Assembly (NCBI GenBank): GCA_017893485.1
Contig: CM030368.1
Coordinates: 111,049,549-111,113,548 of the forward strand
Source of the DNA: Hemerocallis citrina
Taxonomy: Eukaryota > Streptophyta > Magnoliopsida > Asparagales > Asphodelaceae
Direction of reading: 5' to 3'
DNA: 64,000 bases
A program made the translations under genes and the position numbers. Shown piece by piece: positions 33,292-45,103 of the stretch. Within the stretch, counting starts at the first letter, position 1, and each line of letters opens with the position of its first letter. A model generated the notes under the pieces. The model was not told the DNA's origin. It did no database searches and saw nothing but the letters and a program-made list of their open reading frames with translations.

Positions 33292-33539
33292 ATCATTCAA
33301 CTCTCATAAAAAAATTAATTAGAAATAACAACATACATCATAAGTAAATAAGCAAAGAAACAAACCAAATACAAGGTACTAAAGTACACGACAGATGTGT
33401 CACACCACACTCAAAAAGGGGATTTCTATGTGCTAGGAAGGTGAAAGGTCGAAGGATCTAGGGAGGGAGAGGCATGATTAGTAGCAGGGTTTATCTTTCC
33501 AAAGTTGTCGAAATAGGAGGCACTGAAGGCCCCTCTACC

Positions 33540-33677
33540 CCAAGTTAAAATCGATTTTCGAAACTAATCGGTCTAGGTCCGATTACCGATTAATCGCCGA
33601 TTAATAGCTTTAGGAACTACTCGGACCTAGACCAATTACTGATTAATCGTCGATTAATTCCGATTTTAATTGTTTAG
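33540..33677 (+). mobile_element. 138-bp hAT-like foldback MITE
   Basis: Exact 8-bp duplications of CCTCTACC flank it (33532-33539 and 33678-33685). The arms are inverted: TTAAAATCG...CTAATCGGTCTAGGTCCGA on the left against TCGGACCTAG...CGATTTTAA on the right. Same family as the MITE whose ends are at 38722 and 53218. Confidence 0.8.
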
Positions 33678-33685
33678 CCTCTACC

Positions 33686-34257
33686 GAAGATTTTAAATGT
33701 CGGATATTGGTGTCTTGCGGGCTAGAAAATTTGTGTATGTTGGAATATATCGGGATATCTAAATATGTCGCGTTGTTATATAGGATACAAAAAATAAATC
33801 ATACATATGATTTAAATGACATGTACATACATTACATTCTAATATTTATCACATAAATATCACAAATAAAACAAAACTAAACGAATTAATGAAACACATG
33901 CATTATGCACACAATGCACATTAATTATATACATATGATGTCAAACATACATATGCATAAACTAAAATGTAGCATAATGAACAAATCAACCAAAATAAAC
34001 AAAATATATAGAGTTTAGAAATGGAAACCATCACAAAGTTTGACATATCTAATTCGAAACAAACGAAAATAACAACTTATAGGAATCCAAGCAAAACTGA
34101 TAAAATTTTGAAATGTCATAATCATTTCAAACATAACCAAAAGTTATTAGGCTCAATTTGGTTGGTATGAATAATGATTTCGGGTTTGATTCCCATAAAA
34201 CCAAAAATCTTTTTGAGCAAATATCACACATTTTGGGAAAATATCGAGTGATATATC
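33686..34257. other. AT-rich segment, target of the 34258 LTR
   Basis: Contains GTCGGATATTGG, AATATATCGGGATATC and AAATATCGAGTGATATATC. It continues after the LTR at 38139 with ATATCGGCTGATATCC. No gene. Confidence 0.3.
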
Positions 34258-37200
34258 TGTAGCGCCCTGAATTTCAAACACCAGAAATCCGTGACTCATC
34301 CAGAATCTTTAATTCAATGTAATACAAACACAGTACAAAAATACAAGGAAAATTTAAAACTTCATTACAAGCCATCAACTCTTCTTACAATGCACAACGG
34401 AATTATTACACATTAATTACATCTTGATACAGTATTCAAACTTCAGCCTTCACTAGAATTCATGTCAAAACTCGCATTCATGCCACTTATTAACAAGAGT
34501 CCTGCAAAAACTATTAAACTGTGGGCACGTTAGTTAAATGTAACTGACGCAATGCTGACAAAAGCAACGAACTTTCAATTCTCACAACCACAAACTTCAA
34601 GCAAAATAAAAACAATAAATATAAATAAAATAAAAACAACAAAGTGAATCTAGTCTAAGTATACGAGTGTATGCCATGAAACAGAAATAAAAATGCATAA
34701 AACAAATGCATAAAAAGAAATGCACACAATGCTCAACTAATGCATACTTGTTCGGATTCTATGCATCTCATACTACATATGTCCGAGGGCAAACCCATAG
34801 CGTTCTCCTCATTATAGGATTGAATCCCTCGCTATACAATCCTAACTCGATGACCGTACTCCAACACGTAGTCAGGTACAAATCGCACCCCTAAGATCGT
34901 GGACTTTACCGGCCTACCCCTAGCCCACTATTTGTGGATTTACCGAGCATATCCTAGGTCACAAACATTCCAGAGAACCGCAACCCTTAACCGGCTATAT
35001 ACGTTAATCCTAGCAAGTCGACCACCCCGTAACTACGGTCTACCTCTAGCCTACCACCTGTGGATTTACTGGGCGTATCCTGTCCGTCCCGAACATTCCT
35101 AGGAATCGCAGTTCTTCACAGGACATGTTCATCGTTGTTTTCAGTCATAACTCCATCTAGTGTCCGTTCTTATATTCAAACATAAACAACCACTGTCTCG
35201 AACTAGCTCACCCTACCGGACTTAAATCCACATAATTAGGACCACTCGCCCAACTTGGCTAAACTCCACATTTTAATAATAACAACCTGTCGGTATCTTG
35301 GGTCTTGCTCAGCCTCTAGAGCCCACACCATTAGAACATCACCACGTTCTACTCTAGGGTTTTCTAAGTTAACCCTAACTCTTAGAATAATCATAAATCG
35401 GTTCATTTATAGCTCAGTCTATCTTTTAGTCATTTCCCCCAATTAGAAATTCCACATAATAATCTTCATAATCAAGCAAGCTAGTCTACACAAGTTTTAG
35501 TTCGATTAAATTATTAAATCTCTACTCAATTCTAATTCGACTCATCAATTATTAATCAAAAATCACTAGATTACCATACGATCTTCTTATCTCAAATGAG
35601 TGAATATTATTTCCATAATTGCTTAAATTCTATTATTCACATTTATAGGAAGCGATCTAAATTAATCAACTAGTTTTAAATTGGTCAAAAACATCTACAT
35701 CATAACACATAATATATCTTTCCATAATTGGAACCCCATGTGTTTAAATCTAAAATGAATCCACTTAAAACTGAAACAAATCAATCCAAAATCTGAAAAT
35801 TAATTAAGTCCAAAAATCTGAAACAAATGTTCTAAAAACTGAAATTAATCTACTTTAAACATAGAGCTAATCAATCTAGAAAAAATCTGAGAAGAACCAA
35901 TCAAATCTGAAAGTTACCAATTCTAAAAATCTGAACTCAATCATTTCCTAGTTGTGAAATTTATACTATTAAAATCTGAAATTATACTCCCAAAATCTGA
36001 AACAATACAATGCCAAATCTGAAACAATTAAGTACATACATCTTAGACTTTTATTATACAAAATCGAAACATTAAGCTAACAAAATCTAAAATTTTATCA
36101 TACAAGAATCTGAAACTAAAAAAATCTTTATAATCCGAAATATATATTCAAATCTGAGATACCATGAATGCTGAAACAAACAGTATTTAAATCTGAAATA
36201 TAGATGAATCTGAGATATAGGCAAAACTGAAATATAGACAAATCTGAGAGCATATGAAAGCTGAAACCAATAGTATTCAAATTGGAAAGATAGGCAATCT
36301 GAAAGTATGAAAATCTAGAGAAATATGCACATATGTGACTAGTGAAACAATATCAAAATCTGAAATATATATACAATCCTAAGAGATGAAATCTGAAACT
36401 GAACATATCAAATCTAAGTATATATACACATACCTAAGAGATGAAATCTGAAACTAACATGTCGGAAATCTGAGAATATATATACACATACCTATGAGAC
36501 GAAATCTACCACTAAACATATCGAAATCTGAAAACATATACACATACTTAAGAGATGAAATCTGAAACTTTTCAAAATCTGAGAATATATATATATATAT
36601 ATATATGCATCTGAAGGTACTAAAATCTGAACTACAAATATCAAGACCTGATATATAAAAGAAATTAACTTCGAATAAAATCTGGAATCTACTCAATCTG
36701 CAACATATAAAAGAAATATTTGAAACATAAGGAATCTGAACTCAAAATCTGGGATCATTCTGTATCAAGAACAATCAAATTAACTATACAAACATCTAGC
36801 CAAGAAATCACGGAAAACCTGCGACTTTAAGGGTTCTCCCCGAACCTGCCCCTCCCCCCCCCCCCCCCCCCCCTCTCTTTACTGTGCATACCTGCAACCC
36901 GACAACATACAAATCCCATACCCGCAAGCTATATATCATCCATTAGCTCTCATAATTTCGAAAAGAAACTTAGAATTTGAGTATGGGTTGCTTGATTAAA
37001 ATTTACAGTAAAACAGCGAATAACTTATAAAAACAACAACTTTTTAATCAATCCAACAAGGGGTTTGTGCGCATACAATGGTGAATGGTCTATAATTTAT
37101 CTTGACATATACCCTTAAATCCCTACACGATCCATAAACACACAAGCACTTTATAAATTAAAAGGAGTTCTTTTATGCATCACCAGTCCCCACTATCAAT

Positions 37201-38138
37201 AACCAATCTATACATAATATTTACATTTCACATATGATTCTTATTTCATGAAAGATACCAAACCCACATTCATTCGTCATGCAATACGTCGACTATCATT
37301 AGATTCATTCATTCACTATAAAAAAAATCATATAAACAACGCAGAGAGTAGAAGAACACCCACCGATCTTCGAACGAAAATCCAAGAATGTCCTCCAAGC
37401 TTGCTCCAAGGAGGATGGCCGCCAAAAAATTACCCCCCCCCCCCCCCCCCCCGCGCCTCTCTTATATTTGGCTGGCCACACTTCAAATTAGGGTTTTGGT
37501 AAATTTTCATTTAAATCCCCAAATCAAATATTTACTTTATAACTTACCGTACTTAAATTATTAAATCTTTAATTAACCTAATCACCCCCCTCTAATGACC
37601 AGCACATGGTCGGACGAAGCTCCAAAGATTTGGGATTGGTTTGGCCCAAATGATATACATACACCTTATTAGTAGTAAAGGTAAATTAGAACTAATATAA
37701 ATCCATAAATAGTTCATTCTTTATCCATAATTACAAAATAAATAATAGTTAAAATTTAGAATAATACAAGCAAAAGAATGATAGTAACTTGGTAATACTA
37801 GTGTTATAATAGTGCACGTGCACTGCCCGTACTACTAGTAGGCAAAGAAAATAATTAAAAATAACAATAATAATAAAAATGATAATACTAATAAATATAA
37901 TGTTATTTGTTAGCCCAAAAATAGACAACTCTTCATCCATAAAAATAAATAATAATAGATAATAATGAGGAATATAGATATGAGCAACAATAATTTAAAA
38001 TTGTAATCCCATAATACTAAACGGCATTTTGCACGTGCAAAAACAATAGTCACGGGAAAATAATAAAAATAGCCAACCAATTAAATTGATAATAATTAAT
38101 AATTCAAAATAATATCTTTAATTTTACGGGGTGTTACA
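34258..38138 (-). mobile_element. Solo LTR (3881 bp), target duplication ATATC
   Basis: Begins TGTAGCGCCCTGAATTTC and ends TTACGGGGTGTTACA, flanked by perfect ATATC copies (34253-34257 and 38139-38143). On the minus strand it has a TATA-like AAATATAAGAGAGG near 37470 and a leader. Near the downstream end is a GTTACATTTAACTAACGTGC...CAGTTTAATAG block also found in the LTR at 50060-53151, so the two are related. No internal coding region. Two poly(C) runs lie at ~36847-36872 and ~37433-37452. Confidence 0.85.
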
Positions 38139-38143
38139 ATATC

Positions 38144-38274
38144 GGCTGATATCCAATATATCGGTGATATATGCCCCAAAATGATATATATTAATCATAT
38201 AAGTATATAGTGTCTGTTTACTCTCCAACCAAATGTATCGAATATATCGAAGATATAAAACATTGCCTCTCCCC

Positions 38275-38309
<35 letters not shown>

Positions 38310-38713
38310 AAAGAAAAAAAAAAAAATTGTGGCCCCAGTAGACTCGGTAGCTCCCCCTAACGATGTGAAGGGTATCTAGGGCACATGAGAAGTCCAGCAC
38401 TCGAACACAACATGACCCCCTTAACACTTCAGTAAACTCTGAAGTCTGAACCCCTGAAGACATGTAGAAGAACAATGAAATATTTCCGAACGAAGCTTCA
38501 GCATGCTGCTCCTACTGGCCCTCATCTGCATGTTCATTTGCATATGCATAGGAGGGCTACATTACTTGTTCCTTCGACAACACTCTTCTTTCATCTCTAC
38601 TCCAAATCCAAAATCTTAGCCATCCCCCATTTCAACGACATCATCTCCCACACCCACCTCCATTTTTGCTATCCTCTCCACCCATCTCACCATACTTCAC
38701 TATAGCAACCACA
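38144..38713. other. Gene-free segment with a ~34-nt poly(C) run
   Basis: Continues the ATATCGG-rich segment interrupted by the LTR. A near-pure C run spans ~38274-38307. A small unrecognised ORF lies at 38475-38705. Confidence 0.4.
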
Positions 38714-38893
38714 TCAACAACCTAAGCAGTTAAAATCGGTTTTCAGAACTAATCGGTCTAGGAGCGATTAATAATTAATCGGTTAATCGAAAAATGATCG
38801 GTATTAAATCGGAAAAATCATAGGATCTTAAGTTTTGAAAGACAAGTTAATACATAAAATATCAAGTTTAATATCACTAATTAAAGTATGTAT

Positions 38894-39178
38894 TATCAAC
38901 AATAATAATTAGATTGATATTCAGTTTTTGTAAATCTGTTGACAGCTTGATTAGTGGAGAATCAGTAGGAATATATTCAGTTTTGTAAATCTGTTGACAG
39001 CTTGATTAGTGGAGAATCAGTATAAATTTGTTAGCTTGATTCTAGCGCTAAATTAGTGGAGAATCAGTAGGAATCTGTTAGCTTGATTTACTCCAATATC
39101 AGATCTGGTAAGTTGTATATATATACTACCACATACTAATAACAAATCAATCAAGTTATTTACAATCTCTCTTCTTCA
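38894..39178 (+). repeat. Copia 5' LTR
   Basis: 285 bp ending TTCTTCA, 3 nt before the PBS. Near-identical to 43376-43660. Confidence 0.88.
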
Positions 39179-39181
39179 TTA

Positions 39182-39194
39182 TGGTATCAGAGCC
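39182..39194 (+). other. Copia primer binding site
   Basis: TGGTATCAGAGCC is the usual plant Copia PBS, complementary to the 3' end of initiator methionine tRNA. Confidence 0.92.
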
Positions 39195-39265
39195 AAAACG
39201 ATCCTGCCCTCTTTCTCTCTAATTAAGGACGCCGCTCCTTACCCTAACCCTCACCCTTGCCTCCA

Positions 39266-42200
39266 ATGGCCAATGACAGCACCTCCTTCTTTTCCAATCC
39301 CTATGAACCTTCCAAACCCTTTGCCTGTATCACTCTTATCAGTGTCACCAAGCTTCTCCCCACCAATTATCTTAATTGGAAACTCCAAGTTGAAGCTCTC
39401 CTTGATGGCCATGATCTCCTCAAATATCCAGATGGATCCTTCCCCGCGCCATCGGAAACAATCTCCACCACTGCATCGCCTCCAGTGACGACCCCAAATC
39501 CTGCCTATCAGACATGGCGTCGACAGGACCGCCTCATCTATGGCACCCTCCTCACCACTCTCTCCAATGAAGTGGCCTCCCTGGTGTCTCAGACAAAGAC
39601 GTCACATGATCTTTGGACCCTTCTTAAAAGCACCTATGCCAAGGCATCCCGCAGTCATCTCAAGCAACTAAAGGAGCGTCTCCGTACGGCTTCCAAAGGT
39701 ACACAATCCATCACAATCTATATGCATTCCCTGAAGCAAACAGCAGATCTTCTTGCATCACTTGGATCTCCTGTCTCTGTTGAAGACATGACTGACCATG
39801 TCTTGCGCGGTCTCGACGACGGCTTCAGAGCCGTCATTGACAGCGTGAATGCAAGGGACATCCCAATCACCTTTGATGACCTCCTCGAGAAGCTTCTCAT
39901 CCAGGAACTCTCCATCATTGCTGCTCAGAGACAGAATCCTGCTCCAATTACAGCCTTGAGTGCTCAGGCTCGGCCTAACTCCAACAACAGGTCTCGGTCA
40001 GGGCAATTCTCTGCACAATCTAATCAGCGCACTGGCTACCGCAACCCTCCAAAACCGTTTCTAGGCCGATGTCAGTGGTGCAATGTCAAAGGGCATGTTC
40101 TATCTCAGTGCCACACCTTCAGACAGCAACACCCCGGTATCCCGCCTCCCCCTCGGGATCCTCCGGCTTACACTGGACAAGCTCGGGCCAATACTGCAGC
40201 TGCTGGCCCATCTCAGACTGGTTTTTTGGTTGACAGTAGAGCAACGCATCACATAACCAATGATCTTGCAAACCTGGCGCTTCATCACCCGTACACTGGC
40301 CCCGACTCGTTGTTTATGGGTAACGGTTCAGGTTCAAACATCTCTCATTCTGGAACACTTTTACTTAATGATTTATCCTTGTCTAATGCCTTATGCGTTT
40401 CTTCCATGAAACAAAATATCATCTCTGTCTCTAAACTTACCAAACGAACTAACTCTGCTGTTGTTTTCCTGCCAAACTCTTTTTATGTAAAGAACTTGCA
40501 GACGGACCAAACAACCCATAAAGGCCCATGTGTGGATGGACTTTATCTCTGGCCCGCTACCTCACCGTTCGTCCACACCGTCCACACGGAAATCCTCTGC
40601 ATCATGGCACCATAGGCTTGGGCATCCTTCATCTTCAATCTTCAAATTCATTCAACAGCATTTTTCTTTGGGCTCAAATAAATTCCAGCAATCAGATTGC
40701 AACTCATGCCAAATTACCAAATGTCACAAGCTTCCTTTTCATGAATCCACTCTAAAATCTTCTTATCCATTGGAAATAATTTTTTCGGATGTATGGACTT
40801 CTCCCATTTTATCCATTGATGGTCTTCGTTACTATTGCATGTTTGTTGATCATTTTACTCGCTATATCTGGCTCTATCCAATGAAACACAAATCTGATGT
40901 GCAAACCATATTCCCAAAATTTAAATCACTTATTGAAAATTTCTACCACCACAAAATAAAAATCTTATACACAAATAATGGTGGCGAATATATTGGTCTT
41001 CGTCCCTTTTTAAGCAACCATGGTATAAGTCATCACACCACCCCACCTCATACACCCGAGCACAACGGAATTTCAGAACGCCGGAATCGTCACATCGCCG
41101 AAACCGGTCTCTCTCTCCTCCATCACTCGGGATTGCCCCTAACCTATTGGCCTCACGCGATGAGCACCGCAGCCTACCTCATAAATTGCCTCCCAACTCC
41201 AATTCTTGGGTATGAATCACCCTATTCCAAATTGCTCAACATTAGCCCGGATTATCATAAGTTAAAATGTTTTGGATGTTTGTGTTTTCCCTGGATTAAA
41301 CCATATGCTGATCACAAACTTGTGCCAAAGTCTGCTATGTGTGTTTTTGTAGGTTACTCGGCTGATCAACATGCGTATTTGTGTCTCGACCCCAAAACAG
41401 GAAGGATTTACACTTCTCGCCATGTGAAGTTTGTTGAATCTGAATTCCCGTTCAGCTCTCTAGTGGCTCAATCCAATTCAAGTGTAGAGCAACAAACAGG
41501 CCCACTCCAACTCTCCATTTTACAGCCCATAGACCAACCCACGGTGAGTACCACTCTAAACACACCTGAAGACTTATCTGCTGCCACTCCCTCTCCCTCC
41601 ATCACCCACCCACCAAATCCGGCTCAATCATCACCCTCAAACGAACCCACCCACACCACTCAATCCTCCAGTTCAATCTCACAACCATTTCCATAACTTC
41701 CTGCCCCACCAACCCAACCCGTTGTCAAGAGACAGAAACCCAATGGCGGTGGGATCATCACCCGGTCTCAAAACAACATAGTCAAACCCATCAACAAGCT
41801 CAACCTCCATGTCCGACCCTCCTCTCCCATCGAACCCAGCACCATTACCCAGGCTCTTCGCGACCCTGATTGGCGCTCAGCCATGCAAGCTGAATTTGAT
41901 GCCTTACACCGCAACAACACTTGGGATCTTGTTAGTCGGTCCTCTGCTCAGAATTTGGTTGGCTGTAAATGGGTATTCAGAATCAAACGGAATCCGGATG
42001 GATCGATTGATCGTTACAAGGCTCGGTTAGTTGCCAAAGGGTTTCACCAATGCCCTGGATGGGACTATACGGAAACATTCAGCCCAGTTGTTAAACCGGT
42101 AACCATTCGAGTCGTCCTAACACTTGCAGTTCGCCAGGGTTGGTCCATACGTCAGCTTGATATCAACAATGCGTTCCTTCAGGGGACACTCAAGGAGGAA

Positions 42201-43394
42201 GTCTTCATGATACAACCACCTGGTTTCGTCAACAAAGACTTCCCGGATCATGTCTGTCGCCTCAAAAAGGCACTCTATGGACTAAAGCAAGCACCCCGCG
42301 CCTGGTACACGGAGCTCCGAGTATTCTTGCTCTCCCTTGGCTTCGTAAATTCAACTGCAGATGCTTCTCTCTTCATCTACCAAAAACTGAGTGTTACACT
42401 GTACTTATTAGTGTATGTTGACGATATAATTGTCACTGGGAGCTCCTCTGCCGAGTTGTCTAAACTCATTGCCACAATCGCTGCTCGTTTTTCATTAAAA
42501 GACCTTGGTTGTCTTAGCTATTTCTTGGGTGTTGAAGTAATTCCTTCCACTGCAGGTATGTTTCTTTCACAAAGAAAATATATCACTGATCTGCTACATA
42601 AATCTGGCATGGCAGATACGAAACCGGCATCCACTCCCTTGTCTGCCAGTGTTCCATTACTCAAGGATTCAGGTTACCTCCTGCCTTCCCCAACTGAGTA
42701 CCGAGCACTCGTTGGAAGTCTCCAATATTTGAGTCTTACTCGCCCAGATATTGCTTTCAGCACCAACAAACTTGCACAGTTCATGTAGAACCCACGAACG
42801 ACGCATTGGTCTGCACTCAAAAGAGTGCTCCGATATTTGGCAGGCTCTTGTGACAAAGGAGTCTTCATCTCGGCAACTGCTCCACTAAATTTTTATGCCT
42901 ACTCGGATGCGGATTGGGCGGGCGACAAGGATGAATATATTTCAACAACTGGTTATTTGTTGTATCTCGGCAGCACTCCCATCTCTTGGAGCTCCCGAAA
43001 ACAACGATCTGTTGCTCGATCATCAACAGAAGCAGAGTATAAAGCCTTAGCTGACACGGCTAGTGAACTACTATGGGTCCTTTCCTTGTTTACAGAACTT
43101 GGTCACACGCCCACTACCAATCTGGTTATATATTGCGACAATCTCGGTGCCACAAATCTAAGTGCTAATCCTGTCTTCCACTCTCGGACGAAACACATAG
43201 CCTTAGCCTATCACTTTGTCCGAGAAAATGTCCAACATGGCAGGTTTCGAGTGTCTTTTGTGTCTATTGATGATCAGCTTGCTGATATTCTAACAAAACC
43301 ACTGCTTCGTCCTCGGTTCGAGTCCTTACTGTCCAAGTTGCATCTCTCTTCCAGATTATACAACTTGCGGGAGGATATCAACAATAATAATTAG
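39266..43394 (+). pseudogene. Copia gag-pol polyprotein, inactivated
   Basis: The ATG at 39266 gives MANDSTSF. Order: gag (YLNWKLQVEALLDG, zinc knuckle CQWCNVKGHVLSQC); protease FLVDSRATHH (DSR where DSG is usual, 40231-40239); a frameshift between ~40550 and 40610; integrase (WHHRLGHPS, CNSCQITKC, FSDVW, YTNNGGEY where YTDNGGEY is usual, GISERRNR); TAA at 41694-41696; reverse transcriptase (NAFLQG, YVDDIIVTG); TAG at 42786-42788; RNase H (YSDADWAG, STEAEYKAL, YCDNLGA). The PR-IN-RT-RH order is Copia. Gag resembles Ale/Retrofit-type proteins such as Arabidopsis RE1, but the lineage is tentative. The defects are one frameshift, two stops and two altered catalytic motifs; RT and RNase H motifs are intact. 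Confidence 0.92.
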
Positions 43395-43660
43395 ATTGAT
43401 ATTCAGTTTTTGTAAATCTGTTGACAGCTTGATTAGTGGAGAATCAGTAAGAATATATTCAGTTTTGTAAATCTGTTGACAGCTTGATTAGTGGAGAATC
43501 AGTAGGAATTTGTTAGCTTGATTCTAGCGCTAAATTAGTGGAGAATCAGTAGGAATCTGTTAGCTTGATTTACTCCAATATCAGATCTGGTAAGTTGTAT
43601 ATATATACTACCACATACTAATAACAAATCAATCAAGTTATTTACAATCTCTCTTCTTCA
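43376..43660 (+). repeat. Copia 3' LTR
   Basis: 285 bp, follows the PPT directly; differs from the 5' LTR at about three bases. Confidence 0.88.
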
Positions 43661-44021
43661 TTAAGTATACCTTAAAACTCAGAGATAACTCATTCAAAAT
43701 ATAAATAAATAGTAAACAATCCACACTCATCTTCACATGCATAATTCACATTTAAAGTCACATCCACACCTAACTACATATTCATATTTCACATTTAATA
43801 TCGAATACCAAAAAGAACTAAATATAAAAAAAAATATTTCTAGTTTTCTACCCATTGTCATGTTTAATACCAAAATGCAAAAGATCAAAACAAAGTGAAG
43901 CAAACCTCAAACTGATTTAACCAGTTAACCGGATTAACCAATTACCGGCCGATTATAACTTAATAGATGATTATTCCCAATAAAACCACTACCGATAGAA
44001 ATATTGTAAATCACTACAAAG
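43661..44021. other. AT-rich internal MITE sequence between Copia and LINE
   Basis: Includes GGATTAACCAATTACCGGCCGATTATAAC, consistent with the host MITE at 38722-53218. No gene. Confidence 0.4.
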
Positions 44022-45103
44022 TTTTTTTTTTGATGATGAAACGGATAAAGTCGAAAGACTCCAGCCATGCATTACTAATAATCGATTACAATAGGAAGGT
44101 CTTACAAGATGTAAAACAAAAAAACTAACGCCGCTAAAACTAACACGGGTCCACAAAATTACAGATGAAGTTACAATAGCCGAAGAAACAATACAGATCG
44201 ATACAGGGATAGCACCCAAACCAAACGCCCAGGCTAAGCATCAAGCCATACTGAGACGAACTGGAAAGCTGTGATCTCTCCCGAATCGCTCTCCCTGCTG
44301 AAGCAGCAAAAACAGAGCAGGGCAAAACGAAGCGCATCAAGCAACCCCGCAACTATGTACCGTGGACGGAAGAAACACAAAACCAAACACAGCAATAGGC
44401 AATGCAAACAACATGGAGGAAAACTAAATATAGGCCATAACCAAAACCTCCACCAAAAGAACAAGTAGCAATAAGATGGCAATAAAAGAGCAGCAGAACG
44501 TAGTACACCATAACACAAAGTATTCAAATAAACAGATAATTAAGTGCAGTAGGCAAAGAAAACAGACTACAGCCATAGACAGCCAAGAACATAAAACAGA
44601 ACATGAAAATCCCCCGTACAAAAAGCCTAACATCGCCGATACTCCGATCGCTAACCACAAAGAAGGACACAGCAACAATCCAGACCAACATACTGTGAAA
44701 CTCAAGTAACGCAGAGTAGGTGAAACGAACGTTCCATTGAGATTAGAACTAATCAGCCCATACCGAAGCAACACAAAAGAAAAAGATTGAAGTAAACTGG
44801 CGAACTGCACTGGGATGCAATGGGAGAGAACACCTGGTCCTAAGACCACAGTCATACACCAGAGTGTGCCAAAAGCAGTAGAGCCCATACAGAACGGGAA
44901 TCAAAATCAAACAAAAGGAAGTACTGCTAACCCTTCAATCCTGCAAACAATGAAACGTCAAGGTAAAGAAAGACGTTAAACTCCACCACTCTAACTCCAA
45001 AACAGCTAAAGGCAATAGATAGAACAGCCTGTTAAAAAGGTGCAAGTAAAGAAAAGCACGCTGCAACATCAGAGATCAAAAAACATCCAGTTGAGAGAAA
45101 TAA

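Larger units (their letters stand above)
38894..43660 (+). mobile_element. Full-length Ty1/Copia retrotransposon
   Basis: Two 285-bp LTRs (38894-39178 and 43376-43660) differ at about three positions. The PBS TGGTATCAGAGCC (39182-39194) matches initiator tRNA-Met, and the PPT TGCGGGAGGA (43366-43375) precedes the 3' LTR. LTRs start TATCAAC rather than TG. AGTAT occurs on both sides (38885-38889 and 43664-43668) but offset from the ends, so the target duplication is unclear. The LTR has an internal repeated AAATCTGTTGACAGCTTGAT block. Confidence 0.92.

Noticed and set aside
39182..39194. Possible tRNA-derived sequence
   Set aside because: It is the Copia primer binding site complementary to tRNA-Met, not a tRNA gene.
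44424..44888. 154-codon hydrophobic minus-strand ORF
   Set aside because: Lies in the LINE 3' UTR downstream of ORF2; Leu/Cys/Phe-rich by composition only.
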